DNA of 64,000 bases from Anas platyrhynchos (Eukaryota; Chordata; Aves; Anseriformes; Anatidae), in assembly GCF_047663525.1 (NCBI RefSeq), contig NC_092607.1:3009001-3073000 (forward strand), in the 5' to 3' direction. Shown one piece after another: positions 9,718 through 21,700 of this stretch (position 1 is the first letter of the stretch; each line of letters opens with the position of its first letter). The position numbers and the translations under genes are program-made. The notes under the pieces were generated by a model that did not search any database, had not been told where the DNA came from, and worked only from the letters and a program-made list of their open reading frames with translations.

Positions 9718-12700
9718 TCGGAAATATCTTCATATACCTCTCAGAGACTGCTCTCTGCATGGGCTGGGTGACCCCACTCCCTCAGTTGCAATGCAAACCC
9801 ACCACCATCCGGTTAATCTTGATGGGAGCTTGTCTTTAGGGTAAGGATTTGGGGTTCCAATAATCCCAGTGTGAATAGTACCGGCCCCAGGTGGTGCTCT
9901 CCAGGCAGGGAATGGCAAATCTGTGGCTGAGAAGCCCCTGGAGATGGGGATGTGGTTGGAAGTGTCACTGGGAAGCCAGGGCTTCTCACACCATTGGCAC
10001 CACTGGCTGGAGAATGGCAAGTTGCCAGCTCGTGACTGTAATTCAGAAAGCAGTGTGTGGGCAGTCCACCCCGAAGGGAAGAGGCAGGGCCAAAAAGGAC
10101 TGAGAAGCTGTGAGAGGGCGCAATGCAAAGCCATTCATCACTGCAGGAGAATCACCCCGTGGGCTGCCCCGAGCACAGAGCTGCTGCGTGTGCCCCTGGC
10201 ATGCTAGGAGCTGGTGCTGCCTTACAGGGGCTGCAACAGGCAGCGATGGAAGGATGTGCTCACGGTGATGGGCAGAATCAGCAGCAGAGGAGGGAAACTT
10301 CAGCTGCCGGGCCCAGCACTGCACGCTGGACTCACCCTCCTGCCTCCAGATACAGAAATTGCTGGTTTAGAGGTCGCTCCCTGAGCCTCACCACACCACT
10401 GCCTTTTCTCAGCAGCAGTGCAGCAGCCTCCTCCATTCTGAGGGCCCAGAGAACTTCACAAAAGAGCAGCTGGCTGCCGGGATGTGCAGGTGTGCAGAGG
10501 GGTGCACTCCCGGGGGAACAGAGGGCAGACACCCACCACATTCAGGCTGCAAACTTGGTAGTGCTGAACCCAGCCGTTAGAAGTAGGAGTTAGGCATTTT
10601 GGCCTTGGTGTTATGGCCAAGTCCCAGTGCAGGCTGTGCTTTCCTTAGGTAGCCCCATCCGCAGGGAGCATCTGCTGAGCACAGTGCCCTCGCCTCTGGC
10701 TGTGGGCACTGATCCCAACCCAGGGCTGGTTCAAGCTCAGAGCTGTGTGCTGAGAGCAGCTTACAGCATAGCAGCAATGGGCACGAGCAGGCCTGCCCCT
10801 GCTTTCTGTGTGTGCTATCATTATGTCTCCTAAATAGTGTACGGTAGCATGAGTCGTGGCACTTGCTTTTGTCCTTTGGTTGTTTCCATGTAGCCACTTT
10901 CCCTCAGCAGTTTCCCTGTTTCAGGAGTGGGCCTGTGCAAAAGAGGATCTGTGATACCTTGAGGTGTGCTTGCATCCTCCCCAGTGCTGGGAAATCCTTG
11001 CACATGTGTAACACGGGCAGGAGCCAAGGACTAACAGGAAGGCCATGCTGGGACCGACACACCAAAAACCGTGGCTTTGCTTCCTACCTGTGCTATGCAA
11101 AAAAAAAAAATCAGCCAAGCAAAAGATGTGCAATGTTTGAAAAAGCTTCAAACAAATGAAGAAATATCTGGGCAGCCAGTGAAAAGAGAGGATGGAGCTT
11201 CAGACGTGTGCACACCTCCAGGAGGGAGCAACCCCATCCAGCCCCTGTGCAGAACTGGGCACCAGCACCCCCCACACCACCGCTGCCCACCTCAGGCCAC
11301 CCCGGCACGCCAGGAGCTCCTGAGCTCTCTGTGTCTCTGTTACCTATTCTTTGCATTCCTGAAATCGTGCATTTTTTAAATAAATTCACTCGTGCAAAAC
11401 TTGAGTTCGACTCAATTCAGAGACGCCCTTATGGCTGTGCTCTGGAATAAATGGAAATTTTGCTGGTGCATCTGCCACCTGTGGGGTGGTGGTCACAGCC
11501 CACAGAGCTCTCTCTCCCTTGTGTTCCCACCAGAGGACACGAACAGGAGGGGCTGCTGCCATCTCCTGGGGGCTCTCAGCCCCTGGGCACGGCTGCTATG
11601 GGGCAGCTCAGGGGGAGGCGGTGGCCCCATGGTCAGGGCTAGTGCTCAGGGCTGGGACGGGCACAGACTGAGAGCAGCAGTGGGTCCCTGCTGTGCTCAG
11701 CAGCCCCTGTCCTGCTGCCCTGTCCTTCGCCAGTTTGAAAATGCTGCAGTCTAGAAATCACCTCAAGGAGGTAGGAAAAAAAGGCTCTGTAAGTCCCCCA
11801 GGTCCTTTATTGCTGTGGGAAAACCCCAGGTCACCACTTTCACCTTCAGCTTAACGTGAGAATACATAATATTACGAGCACATGATAATGAGTGTGTTTT
11901 AAGCTACACTCACACGAGACACTCAAACCCCTGGAGATGTCCAAGCAGTGGCACAGAATAAAATCACTGTAATTACAAGCATGCACCACAGCCAGGCCAA
12001 ATGGCAGGTCCTCTTCCCCTACAGGGTTGGGGGCTGCTATCACCTGGGTACTGCCACCTGCAGGGATGGGCTCTGGGCATAGCACAGCTGGGGCCCATCT
12101 AGATCTAGATCTAGTGGTGTCCCCAGCTGGGGCGCTGCTGCAGCTGCTACTGTTATTTAAGGACCGGTGCCCCTCTCTACCCCCCTGCCCCCCTCCCCGT
12201 AACAGCAGCTTCTGAGATGGCTCCTGGTGGGGGGTGATGACAGCAGCACCTCTGGGGACTGAGGTAGGGACTGTTTGCTGTTGTGGTGGGGTACAGTTGG
12301 GGAGGTGGCTGCTGGTTATGGGAAATGATTTCTTAACTTTTGGGGCAGCTGCAGGCTGGTCTGTGGCCCTGGGATGGGTGGGAATTGGGGATCTTGTTGG
12401 AGACTTAGCTCCAGAGTTGGGGGCTTTGGGGTGCAGGGGGCTGCCTTGCTGCTCGATGGGAGCCTGGTGTTGGGGCAGAGCATGAGCCCTGAGCTCCATG
12501 TGCTGCTTGGTGAGGTAGAAGCTGCTGAGGCAAGTGCAGCATCTTCCTTTGCTGCCTTTCCTTGAAAGCTGTGTAAGGATGGCAGGCTCCTGCCCTGTTT
12601 CTACACCTCTTGTGGCAGAGCTGCAGCCTGCGGTGGTTCAGGTTTGAAAGAGGATGCCAGGGTGACAGCAAGCAGCTGGTGTGTGTCTGCAAAGCGCCCA

Positions 12701-15669
12701 CAGTGTGGTGTCATGCTGCCTTCCCACTCGTCCCGGGGTATATGTGCTCCTTGAGCTAGCACCATGTCCCACCAACTTCTGCCACATATGGGCCCAACCC
12801 TGTCACTATGCAGCATCCAGCAGCCTGGCTGAGGCAGTGCAGGCACAGGAGGTGTGTGGCTTCATCCTGCCTTAGCCTCTGAAATGGCTCCTGTGGGCTG
12901 AGCCTTCAGCCTCTTGCTTCCATGTCCAGGCCCTGCCCAGGCTGGGTCCCCAGGGCCATGGCCTCCATGGGTGTGTTCATCAGTGCTGAGGGACAGCAGG
13001 CTGGGGTTTTTGTGTAAAGGGAGCTGAGAAAAAACATTGTTCTGCTATGCCATGCCTCTGTTTGGACAGTGAGGCTTCCAAAGGAAGCTCTGGCTGGATT
13101 GTGTGAAAACCTGAACAAATCTGCCCTTTGAGTTGGGTTTCTCCTAATGCTGCTTCTGTGTGCTGGCTCTCAAGGAGAGCTTCACTTCTAGAGGAGGTGA
13201 ATGGTGCCTGCTGTGCTGCCTTCAAAGCCTCTCTGACTGAAGCGACCACCAACCTTTGCTTAAGCACTCAGCTTATTTTTCATTTTGTCACTGACTCAAA
13301 CACTGAGCCCCTAGGGATGCCCCATAGCCAGTGCCCATCAGGCAAGGCGGCCACAGACCTCAGTGAGCTGTGTGGTGTTTCCCCAAAATAGGGGATTGCT
13401 GGGTGCAAGGGCACACCACACTCAGCTCCAAGGCTGTGTGGAAAGTGTATTTTCCCTGATGTGCCCTCAAAACTGACGTGTCTGCTCATTTATAGCTGCT
13501 GTCAGCAGCTGCTTGGGCAGGCCCCAGCCTTCCTGACAGGCCACTGCTCCCACCTGTCCTCAGCAGCTGCTGGGTGCTTGCCTCAGGTGCCTTGTGTGTC
13601 CTGAGGGAAGGCAAACGGGGAATCTGCTGACTGCTGGGGAAAGCCAGCAGGATTCACAAGGAATGTGAAAACAAATCACTGTTGGAAGTTTCTTCCATTG
13701 GTTCCAAAAAATGGGAGGTAGTGCATAGTTTGAGCAGTAAGAGCTGCCTTTCACTCACCGAAATTGGGAACTGTGTGCTCAAAGTGCAGCTGCTGTTAAA
13801 GTAAACCCATGCAAAGTTTCCTCCTGTGTCACTGTATCACAGTGACGTCCCTGGCTGTGGCAGGGAGCCAGGCATGAAACCAGGGCAGCTGGTGGCCCTG
13901 GGGGGAGATGTGGGGTGCCTCAGGGTGTTCTGCATTTTCGGGTGATGTGGGAGTGCAGCAGCACAAGGGTGCTGCAGCTGCTGGCAGCATGGTGCCCTGC
14001 TGGTCTTGCACCTCCTGCTTCCTGAGACTTTTTTTTGTTGTATCTCTTCTGTGACAAATTACAGCATCTTGGCCTGTGGAGGCCTCCTGTCTGGGGCAGG
14101 GGATCTCCCTCACAAACTGTGCAATTGCTTTGGAAAGGTTAAGGGTGTTTAACAAGCGTAGCTCGGAGCTCAGTTCTTTTTTCTTTCCAAAGGTTAAGCT
14201 CCTTAACTGCAGATAATTACTATTGCTCCCCTCCCTTTTATGGCATCTTTTAGATTAGGCTGGAGAAACAGCCTGCAGGTGCTTTCAAGTTTAAAATAAC
14301 CACACCAAGAGACGCTCATCTGCGTTAAAAATAGCATCGTCATGATTAAACCACGGCAGGGAAAGCTGAAGGTGTTGCTCACACTCAGCTGGTGACTCAC
14401 TGCCAGGGCTGGGGTCCGGCACAAAGGTGGCACAGGCTGGATATGGTGTGTAAGCCAGGCTCTTGGCAATGATGGTGCCATCTGTGACTGTCACCCAGCT
14501 GCCCAAGGACAGGTCACTGCTCAGGGGACAGGTATGGTGGGAGGTCTGCAGGGTAGCCTCGTGTTCCAGCTTGCAGCTGGTATGGACTGTGGTGATTTCT
14601 GCCTGCCTCATTGGCTTGCTGCAGCAGTGGAGTGAGACCTGGCGAAGACCTGGCCTGGAGGTGTGTGGCCTCTACAGCGGGTTGTGCCTTGTCCTGAGGG
14701 CACAGCAGCACCAGCAGATGCTCTGGGAGTATCTGGGCATAACTGCTGTCCTCATGTTGATAATAGCATCAGCAGCTGAAGCATCTAATCACAGGCTAAC
14801 ACAGGACTCTGAGTTGGGCTGGAAGAGGTTGAGAAGTAACTTCTGGGAGGCTCTGGGTTCCCTCTGCACAACTTCTTAGCTGTCAGGAGAAACAGCTGCT
14901 GGGGCTATGGCCTGACACAACTTCAGGGTCTCTGTAATTAATAACATCTGTATTTTCCTGGTCATTCTGTATTTAAGAAAGCAGAAACATCTGCAGAATT
15001 GTGCATGCTGGCACCAGGTTAGGATGGAGTTGCTAGTACTTGTGGAAATAGGACTAGAGTTTCCTATTGTCCCGATAAAATAAGAAATGATCTAAAATAA
15101 CTGCAATGCAACTTAGTACAGATGAAGCAATATGCTTTAGAGTGTGACAGTCATTTCCCGTTTTGGATTTCTTCAAAGTCAATGTATTGTTGATAAATAT
15201 GAAAATCAGTCACTGAAATAATGGCAAAAACTGATTGTAATAGTTCCAAAATACAGAATTTAGTGTGTATTTTGTTGAGAAAACAAAGCTGTCTTAATTC
15301 CAAGTTTCGACAAATGTAATAGTTTAAGTTTTAGCATAGATACTATTAAATGAAGCCACCCAAAATTTTCTTCAACTTAATTGCTTCAAATGATTTCATT
15401 AGTTCTAGCTGTATCAATTAATTGCTTCAACTTAATGTTTTGCTGCTCCTCCTGCTGCAGGGAGGGCAGTGGTGTGGGGCTGCCGGTGACTGCTGCTCGT
15501 AGTGTCTGCCCTCCTGCAGCTCTCACCACTGCATGTATGCCAACCTCTTCCCCAGGAGCAGAAATCAAGAAACTTGCCATAGGCAGCGGGCATGGCGAGG
15601 GGGTTGCCCTTCAGTGATGTGGCTGGCCCCAGGACAGCTGAGTGAGTGGTTAGCATTTTATCTGAGTCT
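9718..15669. other. Intergenic, between two CR1 copies
   Basis: No recognised gene. Several minus-strand frames are open between 11846 and 14611, including one of 217 codons rich in Pro, Ser, Gln and Ala. None resembles a family I know, and plus-strand frames are open over the same bases. A perfect 16-bp palindrome CTAGATCTAGATCTAG lies at 12099-12114. A candidate CTCF-type core on the minus strand is near 11557-11572. The rest is unremarkable by eye. Confidence 0.45.
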
Positions 15670-16224
15670 TTTCCCCCTGTACTCGGCTCTGGTGAGGCCG
15701 CACCTTGAGTACTGTGTTCAGTTTTGGGCCCCTCGCTACAAGAAGGACATCGAGGTGCTTGAGCGGGTCCAGAGAAGGGCGACAAAGCTGGTGAGGGGCC
15801 TGGAGAACAAGTCCTACGAGGAGCGGCTGAGGGAGCTGGGCTTGTTCAGCCTGGAGAAGAGGAGGCTCGGGGCGACCTTATCGCTCTCTACAGGTACCTT
15901 AAAGGAGGCTGTAGCAAGGTGGCGGTTGGTCTGTTCTCCCACGTGCCTGGTGACAGGACAAGGGGGAATGGGCTAAAGTTGTGCCAGGAGAGTTTTAGGT
16001 TAGATGTTAGGAAGAACTTCTTTACTGAAAGGGTTGTTAGACACTGGAACAGGCTGCCCAGGGAGGTGGTGGAGTCACCATCCCTGGAAGTCTTCAAAAG
16101 ACGTTTAGATGTAGAGCTTAGGGATATGGTTTATTGGGGACTGTTAGTGTTAGGTCAGAGGTTGGACTCGATGATCTTGAGGTCTCTTCCAACCTAGAAA
16201 TTCTGTGATTCTGTGTGATTCTGT
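15670..16224 (+). mobile_element. CR1 LINE, 5'-truncated, plus strand
   Basis: Nearly the same segment of the CR1 reverse transcriptase as the copy at 9113-9692, but on the opposite strand. It starts at [17 protein letters not shown] and ends with [11 protein letters not shown] and the GATTCTGTG tail near 16205-16224. One base is missing near 15868 compared with the other copy, which splits the frame in two. It is therefore dead, though similar in sequence to its neighbour. Confidence 0.93.
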
Positions 16225-17639
16225 ATAAAATTACTCAGAAAATGATTCTCGCTAGACGTGAAGGTATTATCACTTCCTGCCAGCAGAGGGCAGGAAACGC
16301 TCGGTTTACCTTGGTGGAAGTTAACCGAAGAGCTAATCCATCGGTGCAGACCTCATTTCCTTCTACACGCGACCAATTTCAGAATAACAATAGAGATTAA
16401 ATCTTATTTTGTATATCAGCAGGAATATGGCATAACGCTGTGCTCAACATCATAGCATCTAGACCATTTAACCAGCATGCTTCTCCTGGCAACAAGAGAA
16501 GCTCCTGGAAACCTTCCAGCCAGCTTCTGGACTGGACAGGAATAAGGATCTACACAGGTCAGTCTGGTCCCACTGGCAGCACAGCCTTAACAGCTTCCCC
16601 ATTCTGGCTTGCGCATGTGCAAGTTCTTAGCTGGTGTAAGGCAAAGAAGGACAAAATAAATAATGCATCCTCACCTCTTACAAGACAAACAGCGTAAACA
16701 CTACAGAAAGCCTCAAAAGTCAGCAGCCTTAGTCTGTTGGCCTTGGCAGCACTGATGAATTCTCATTAAATGAAATTTAGCCTAGTAAATAAACAGCCTT
16801 CTTTGCACTGAATAAACATTATAATGCAGAATCTGAAGACACATTCTCACCCTTCATGGCACTGTGAAATGGGCTTGTGCACCTTACTAGGTTTCTGAAT
16901 TTGAACACTTAAGACCAATGGGTAACTGAAATGTAATTACACCTGCTGTTGTCTAGAGCGTGAGGGAAGTCTTCTTCAAAAAACAAGCAACAACAAAAAA
17001 ACACCAACTGCAGAGTCCCCTAAAGAGAAAAACAAGCATTGACCAGAAATAAATTAATACCAGAAGATGAGTTTGTGCCTCATTCAGACTCTGACAAGTG
17101 CACGTCTCAGTTTTGAGATTAGGCGAGAAATTCTTTGAACTAACAGGGAGAAAGAAGAAGCAAGTCATGTAATGTGTTAGTCTGAGAAACTGCTTAGCAC
17201 AGGTTTAGGATTCCAAATACAATCTTGAACTCTTATTCCTCCCAGCTGGTAAGCAGTTGATTAAAAAACCCCAGTAAGAAAACCAGACCCAAAATAAATC
17301 TTGCTTTGAGAAACATGTCCACTTGCATGTCAGGCTTACAAGCAGAACATTTTTTACATTTCAACAATGAATATGCAAATAACTAATGGGGAGTTTGCAT
17401 CAGTCACGATAGCATACTCCTGTATCTGTAATCATGGCAAACACAACAAACCCCGTCTGTTCAGATGTATGCAATTGGAGCAAATGAACTACACCATGTA
17501 GAAAAAGTGAAATACTGATTAATTTGAAACAGCTAACAGGAAAAATTATGCTAACAAGACAACTTAATGGAAGCTGTTTGGCACTTCCCAACTGAGTATG
17601 ATTTCATGATGTCCAATATTAAGCCTTCTATAACTGGAT
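16225..17639. other. Interval downstream of SLC9A8
   Basis: AT-rich DNA without a recognised gene. It may include more distal 3' UTR of SLC9A8 if the transcript reads past the first poly(A) signal. The CTCF-like core at 16280 is the only motif I would point to. Confidence 0.4.
16280..16293 (+). promoter_or_regulatory. Candidate CTCF-type motif
   Basis: CCAGCAGAGGGCAG matches the CTCF core (CCASYAGRKGGC) at every core position. It lies between the convergent opsin and SLC9A8 genes, just past a CR1 element. Binding is inferred from the motif only. Confidence 0.4.
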
Positions 17640-17645
17640 TTTATT
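17640..17645 (-). terminator. Candidate SLC9A8 polyadenylation signal
   Basis: The plus strand reads TTTATT, i.e. AATAAA on the minus strand, about 1 kb past the SLC9A8 stop codon. A 3' UTR of about 1 kb would result. Alternative sites further on cannot be excluded. Confidence 0.4.
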
Positions 17646-18631
17646 TTTATAAATTCTCCTTCCCCATGTACACATTTAGTTCCACAAACTAATGATGTGG
17701 AAAATGCTGCTTCTGCTTCAACCAGAATTCAGAAATTTCACTGGTGAATTCTGGAGTGTTAGGGGAATTTCATGAATTTGGTAAAACAAAAGCTGCTGCC
17801 TTCTAAGACTTGAAGCCACTGTGCTAGCACAGAGCAACAACCAACTACAAACTGCAACTGGCTTTAACTAAAGAAAAAAAATATTAAAACTACAATTTCA
17901 AATGCAGTTCTGTATTATTGTATAATCCCCCATTCCCTGCAAGTCATGCCATGATCAGTACTATAATGGATTAGACACTTCAGAATAGTTGAAACAAACA
18001 AAAAACATAGAATTGAAACCAATAAATTTTTAAATGACAAAAATACCAGTTTTAATAGATGCTTCCTGAAGTGTGCAGCATCTGCTTTTTGTCAAGGTAC
18101 TCATCTTCTCTGGTTTCATAATGTGCAAATCTTTTAAGTTATAGACTTATTCCAGCCAACTTCCCTTACTAGTGCTGAAACAAATTCACAGTATAAACTG
18201 TCAAGATTCTCCATGTGAATGTGTGTGTATACATCTATATATTCAAAAAAGTGCAACTCATCCTATTTTGCAGAGTCATACAGTGGCTTTGTACTTCACA
18301 CACAAACAGCAGATTTCATAATAGGAAGAAGACCTCGCATTAAACATGACAATAGTAATGTCATTATTTCATAGCAGATATTTCTGCTTTATAAGAGGCT
18401 GTGTGGAATCTGCTATGCTATAGAATGTGAAAAGTTCCTTATTCAGTCCAGTGTCTGACACTTAAGGGATTCAGTTACCTCCTAGTAATATCTAAAAGCA
18501 TAGAACAAGATATGCCCCAAATCGGAAAGTTCATTCTTAATTTTCCAGCTTTTTTGCAGTCAGACTCTTGATACTTAAATCCACTTCTTGAAGGTCAGAT
18601 GATAAACTCATTGCACTCCTTCCCTGATCTG
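17646..18631 (-). other. SLC9A8 3' UTR (probable)
   Basis: AT-rich sequence directly after the SLC9A8 stop codon and before the first plausible AATAAA on the minus strand. No coding frame of interest is seen. The length is inferred from the poly(A) signal alone. Confidence 0.5.
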
Positions 18632-18739
18632 CTATAGCAGCTCTTGCTCATCATCTTCAGATCCTGAGGGTCCTTGTCGTACTTCTTCATACCATTTGTT
18701 TGTGAGGGTTTTCATCTGTATGCGCCCATGATGCAAGTC
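18632..18739 (-). CDS. SLC9A8: SLC9A8 coding exon 16 (residues 540-574, stop)
   Basis: Encodes [20 protein letters not shown] and the acidic [10 protein letters not shown] end. The acceptor is CCTTAG and the stop TAG. The tail carries the dileucine signal. Confidence 0.95.
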   Translation of the reverse strand, partial: DLHHGRIQMKTLTNKWYEEVRQGPSGSEDDEQELL

Positions 18740-21700
18740 CTAAGGCACAAGAAATCCAGAACACTTGTTATTGAGCTACAACACTAGTTGTGTGTCTGAG
18801 AGAGCAAAAGAGAAAGCCTAGTTTAGCACATTCCTCAGGAAATAATCTGTTTGTGGTCTCGAAGTGTACAAAGCAGTTCTGTTTCCTACCAGAACACATC
18901 AAGTGTTCTATCAATTAGTAATTATATCCAGGGGTGATATTTTTGTGAGATTTTTGACCTGTTTTTCTAGACAGTCCTGCTTTGTGGATTTTAACAGTCA
19001 TAGAGTCGTCTAGATAGCCTTTCTTTGAATCTTACTCCCCTCTACATGTTCCCAGGGACAGGGGAAAGCTTGTGGCTTGCTTTGGTGATTCACATAATTA
19101 TTTTTCTAGCCTTTGGTTGCCATCTGGATGGCTGCCTGCCTGCGTTTTTGGCTACCAACTACAAATCAGATGCTTGCCCTAGTTTCTTGATTCATTTATG
19201 GTTTTGCTAAAAACATACAAAAAACCCTCTGGCTTCTGCAAGGAAGTGCTGAAAGTGTTCTTTCGAAAATAAAGGTAAAAAATAAGAAAAATTGTATGTT
19301 TGAGCAGGCTAGAAAGATGGAATGGGCACACTGTACAGAAAATGTTTAATTACACAGCAAAAATGCTTAATTCTATGGCAAATTGGAGGAGAAAAAGAAA
19401 AAAACGTGAATTACATGGCAAAGAAATCTCAGGTTTCTAAGGCCTGGAGTGAAAATGGCACAGTATTTACACCTCTCAGAGCAGCTCAGTGTTAAGTTAG
19501 TTGTTCAGGTCAGGTGCCACTTTGCATTTACAGATCCACAGTCTTCATCTCCCAGTGAAGGAGTCTTTAAAAAAAAAAATTAAAATGAAGGCTGCAATCC
19601 TTATGCATAGTTCCAAGAGAAAAGCTGCACTCTGCAGAAAAATCACAGCTCAAGAATTCATAGGACCAGTTACAGCAAAGGGCAGCAACTGTGTGTGATA
19701 GCACTTTAAAAGCTCTGCACAGGTAGCAGTAGCTTTTCCTAGAATCAGTAGTAATTCCTGATACTTTTCATGGTAATCTGCAAGCTTAAAGGCAAGTTCA
19801 ATAAATCCATTCAGCTTTTTAACTTTAATTGTGGTAGCCCTCAGAGATGCTCACTTAATCCAACCAGCAATTTTACAGTGCAGCTTTTCATTACAGCTGT
19901 TCTGCATATGCACAAGGAAGATACTACATGGCTCTCTTTTCCTAGTGTACAAGTTGCATGGCTGCACTGGAGTCTTGAATGGTACAGAGTGAAATGACAA
20001 TCAACTCTACCATGGAGTTTCTTTTCTTTAAGAAAACAAAAAAGACTTACTTCTTGTGTGAGTCGTCTGGTGAAGAAAGGATTCAAATACTTAGCATCAA
20101 GCCACATAAACCCTTTGAGGTCCTGGCGTTTTATGTACTGGGCTTCATATTCCTCCTCTGTAAGCTCTGATAAATGTTCAGATTCTATGGTATTTCCCTA
20201 GAAATATCACAAATTGCAATAACTTGAGAAATATTGCAGTTATTTCCTCCAGCTTGCCTTACCCCTCCCTACTCTGCTCTATTTCTTCTCAAAACCAATT
20301 CCCATGCTGGAACAAAATGGAAATTATCCCCTCAGCCTCCCAGGACTTATGGCTGTATGAATCTGTCCAGTTGTTGACTCCCAGAGTCACTTGGCTTCCC
20401 TTTTCATGCTGAAAGGTAAAAGGCTTCAAATATCAAATAATTTTGTACTAGTACTAGGGACAAATTTCTAGCATGTGAGCATTCCTCTTGTGAGCTGCAT
20501 GATAAGTTTATATAGCAAGCAACACTTTAATGTCAATATCTTACTGAAAATAAGCCCTGTTTCAGAACATGCCATATCCCTGCACTCTTCTTATAGACAT
20601 CTACTTCCACAGACAGGATAAACTAATTCTGAAGGCTGCAAACTTTCTTAAAGCCTTATGCCAAGAGAAGCTGTTCATCAGACTCCACAGAATAATACCC
20701 TGCATGTATCCATTTGATGGTTTAGGACAAAACAGGAAAATGCTCCCAGAATACTTTATATATTCCTGTCTTTAGCAGATGAGTTTTCAGCCTGGCTGTT
20801 AGTTTTCTTCAGTACTTCTGTTTAGCAAGAAACGACTTTAAAATAAAACCCAGTCGCAGAGGTGCTGTTGTTAGCACATTCTCATGGCCTTTGCTTTGAC
20901 TTTTTCAAAGTAATTTCCATCTGCCTTTTAATTTATGACTCATAATGCACTAGCTACTTTCTGTCTGTATATGACTCAATCTATCCTGTCTCATCTGTCT
21001 TATGCTTTAAGGTTACTTTAATTTGTATGGATCAATTTATAATTAGATTGAGTTGAGATAAATTACTTTCAGCTCTTTGTCCAGTTATTTGTGTAAACAG
21101 TAACCAAGCACTGTATTTGGGATATTTTAAAATGATACTGCTTGGCTTTTTCATGCCATACTTCCATTTTACTTTTTAGTAAATAGTAAAATACCAGTTT
21201 TTTCTTTGAAAATTAAAAAAAAAATCCTCTGAATAAGGCAACAACAACAAACCATCTTCTCTGTCTTGCTAAGGTTAATGTCCTTCTTGTTCCTCTTGCG
21301 TGCTTTGGAGTCCTCAATATCAATCAGTCTGATGAGGGGCATGGTTCCCCCTCCCAGCAGCAAAATTGTGAACAGCACAATGATGATTGTTGTTGTCCCA
21401 ATGAGCTGTCGCTTCTCAATTGGTTCCAAGCCCAAATGGAGGCTGAGGGCATAGGGAATTGCACCACGTAGACCTTCAGAGAGAAGAGTAAATCAATGAA
21501 GAGTGAATCAGCACCATTGTTAGTCCTTAGCACCCTGATAACTCAAGAATCCTCCACCCTTGAAAGATTTTTACAATCCACACCCATTTGTCTATCATTT
21601 GGTTACCATCCTAAAATGAGTAAAAGGCCTTCAGGTATTGTTTTTCAGACTAAAGCAGCTAGATTTTTAGGAAAGCAGATTCTTTGCAGAAAAGTTTTAG

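Noticed and set aside
11846..12499. 217-codon minus-strand frame as a protein gene
   Set aside because: Low-complexity P/S/Q composition, no homology recognised and plus-strand frames open too; kept only as a weak finding.
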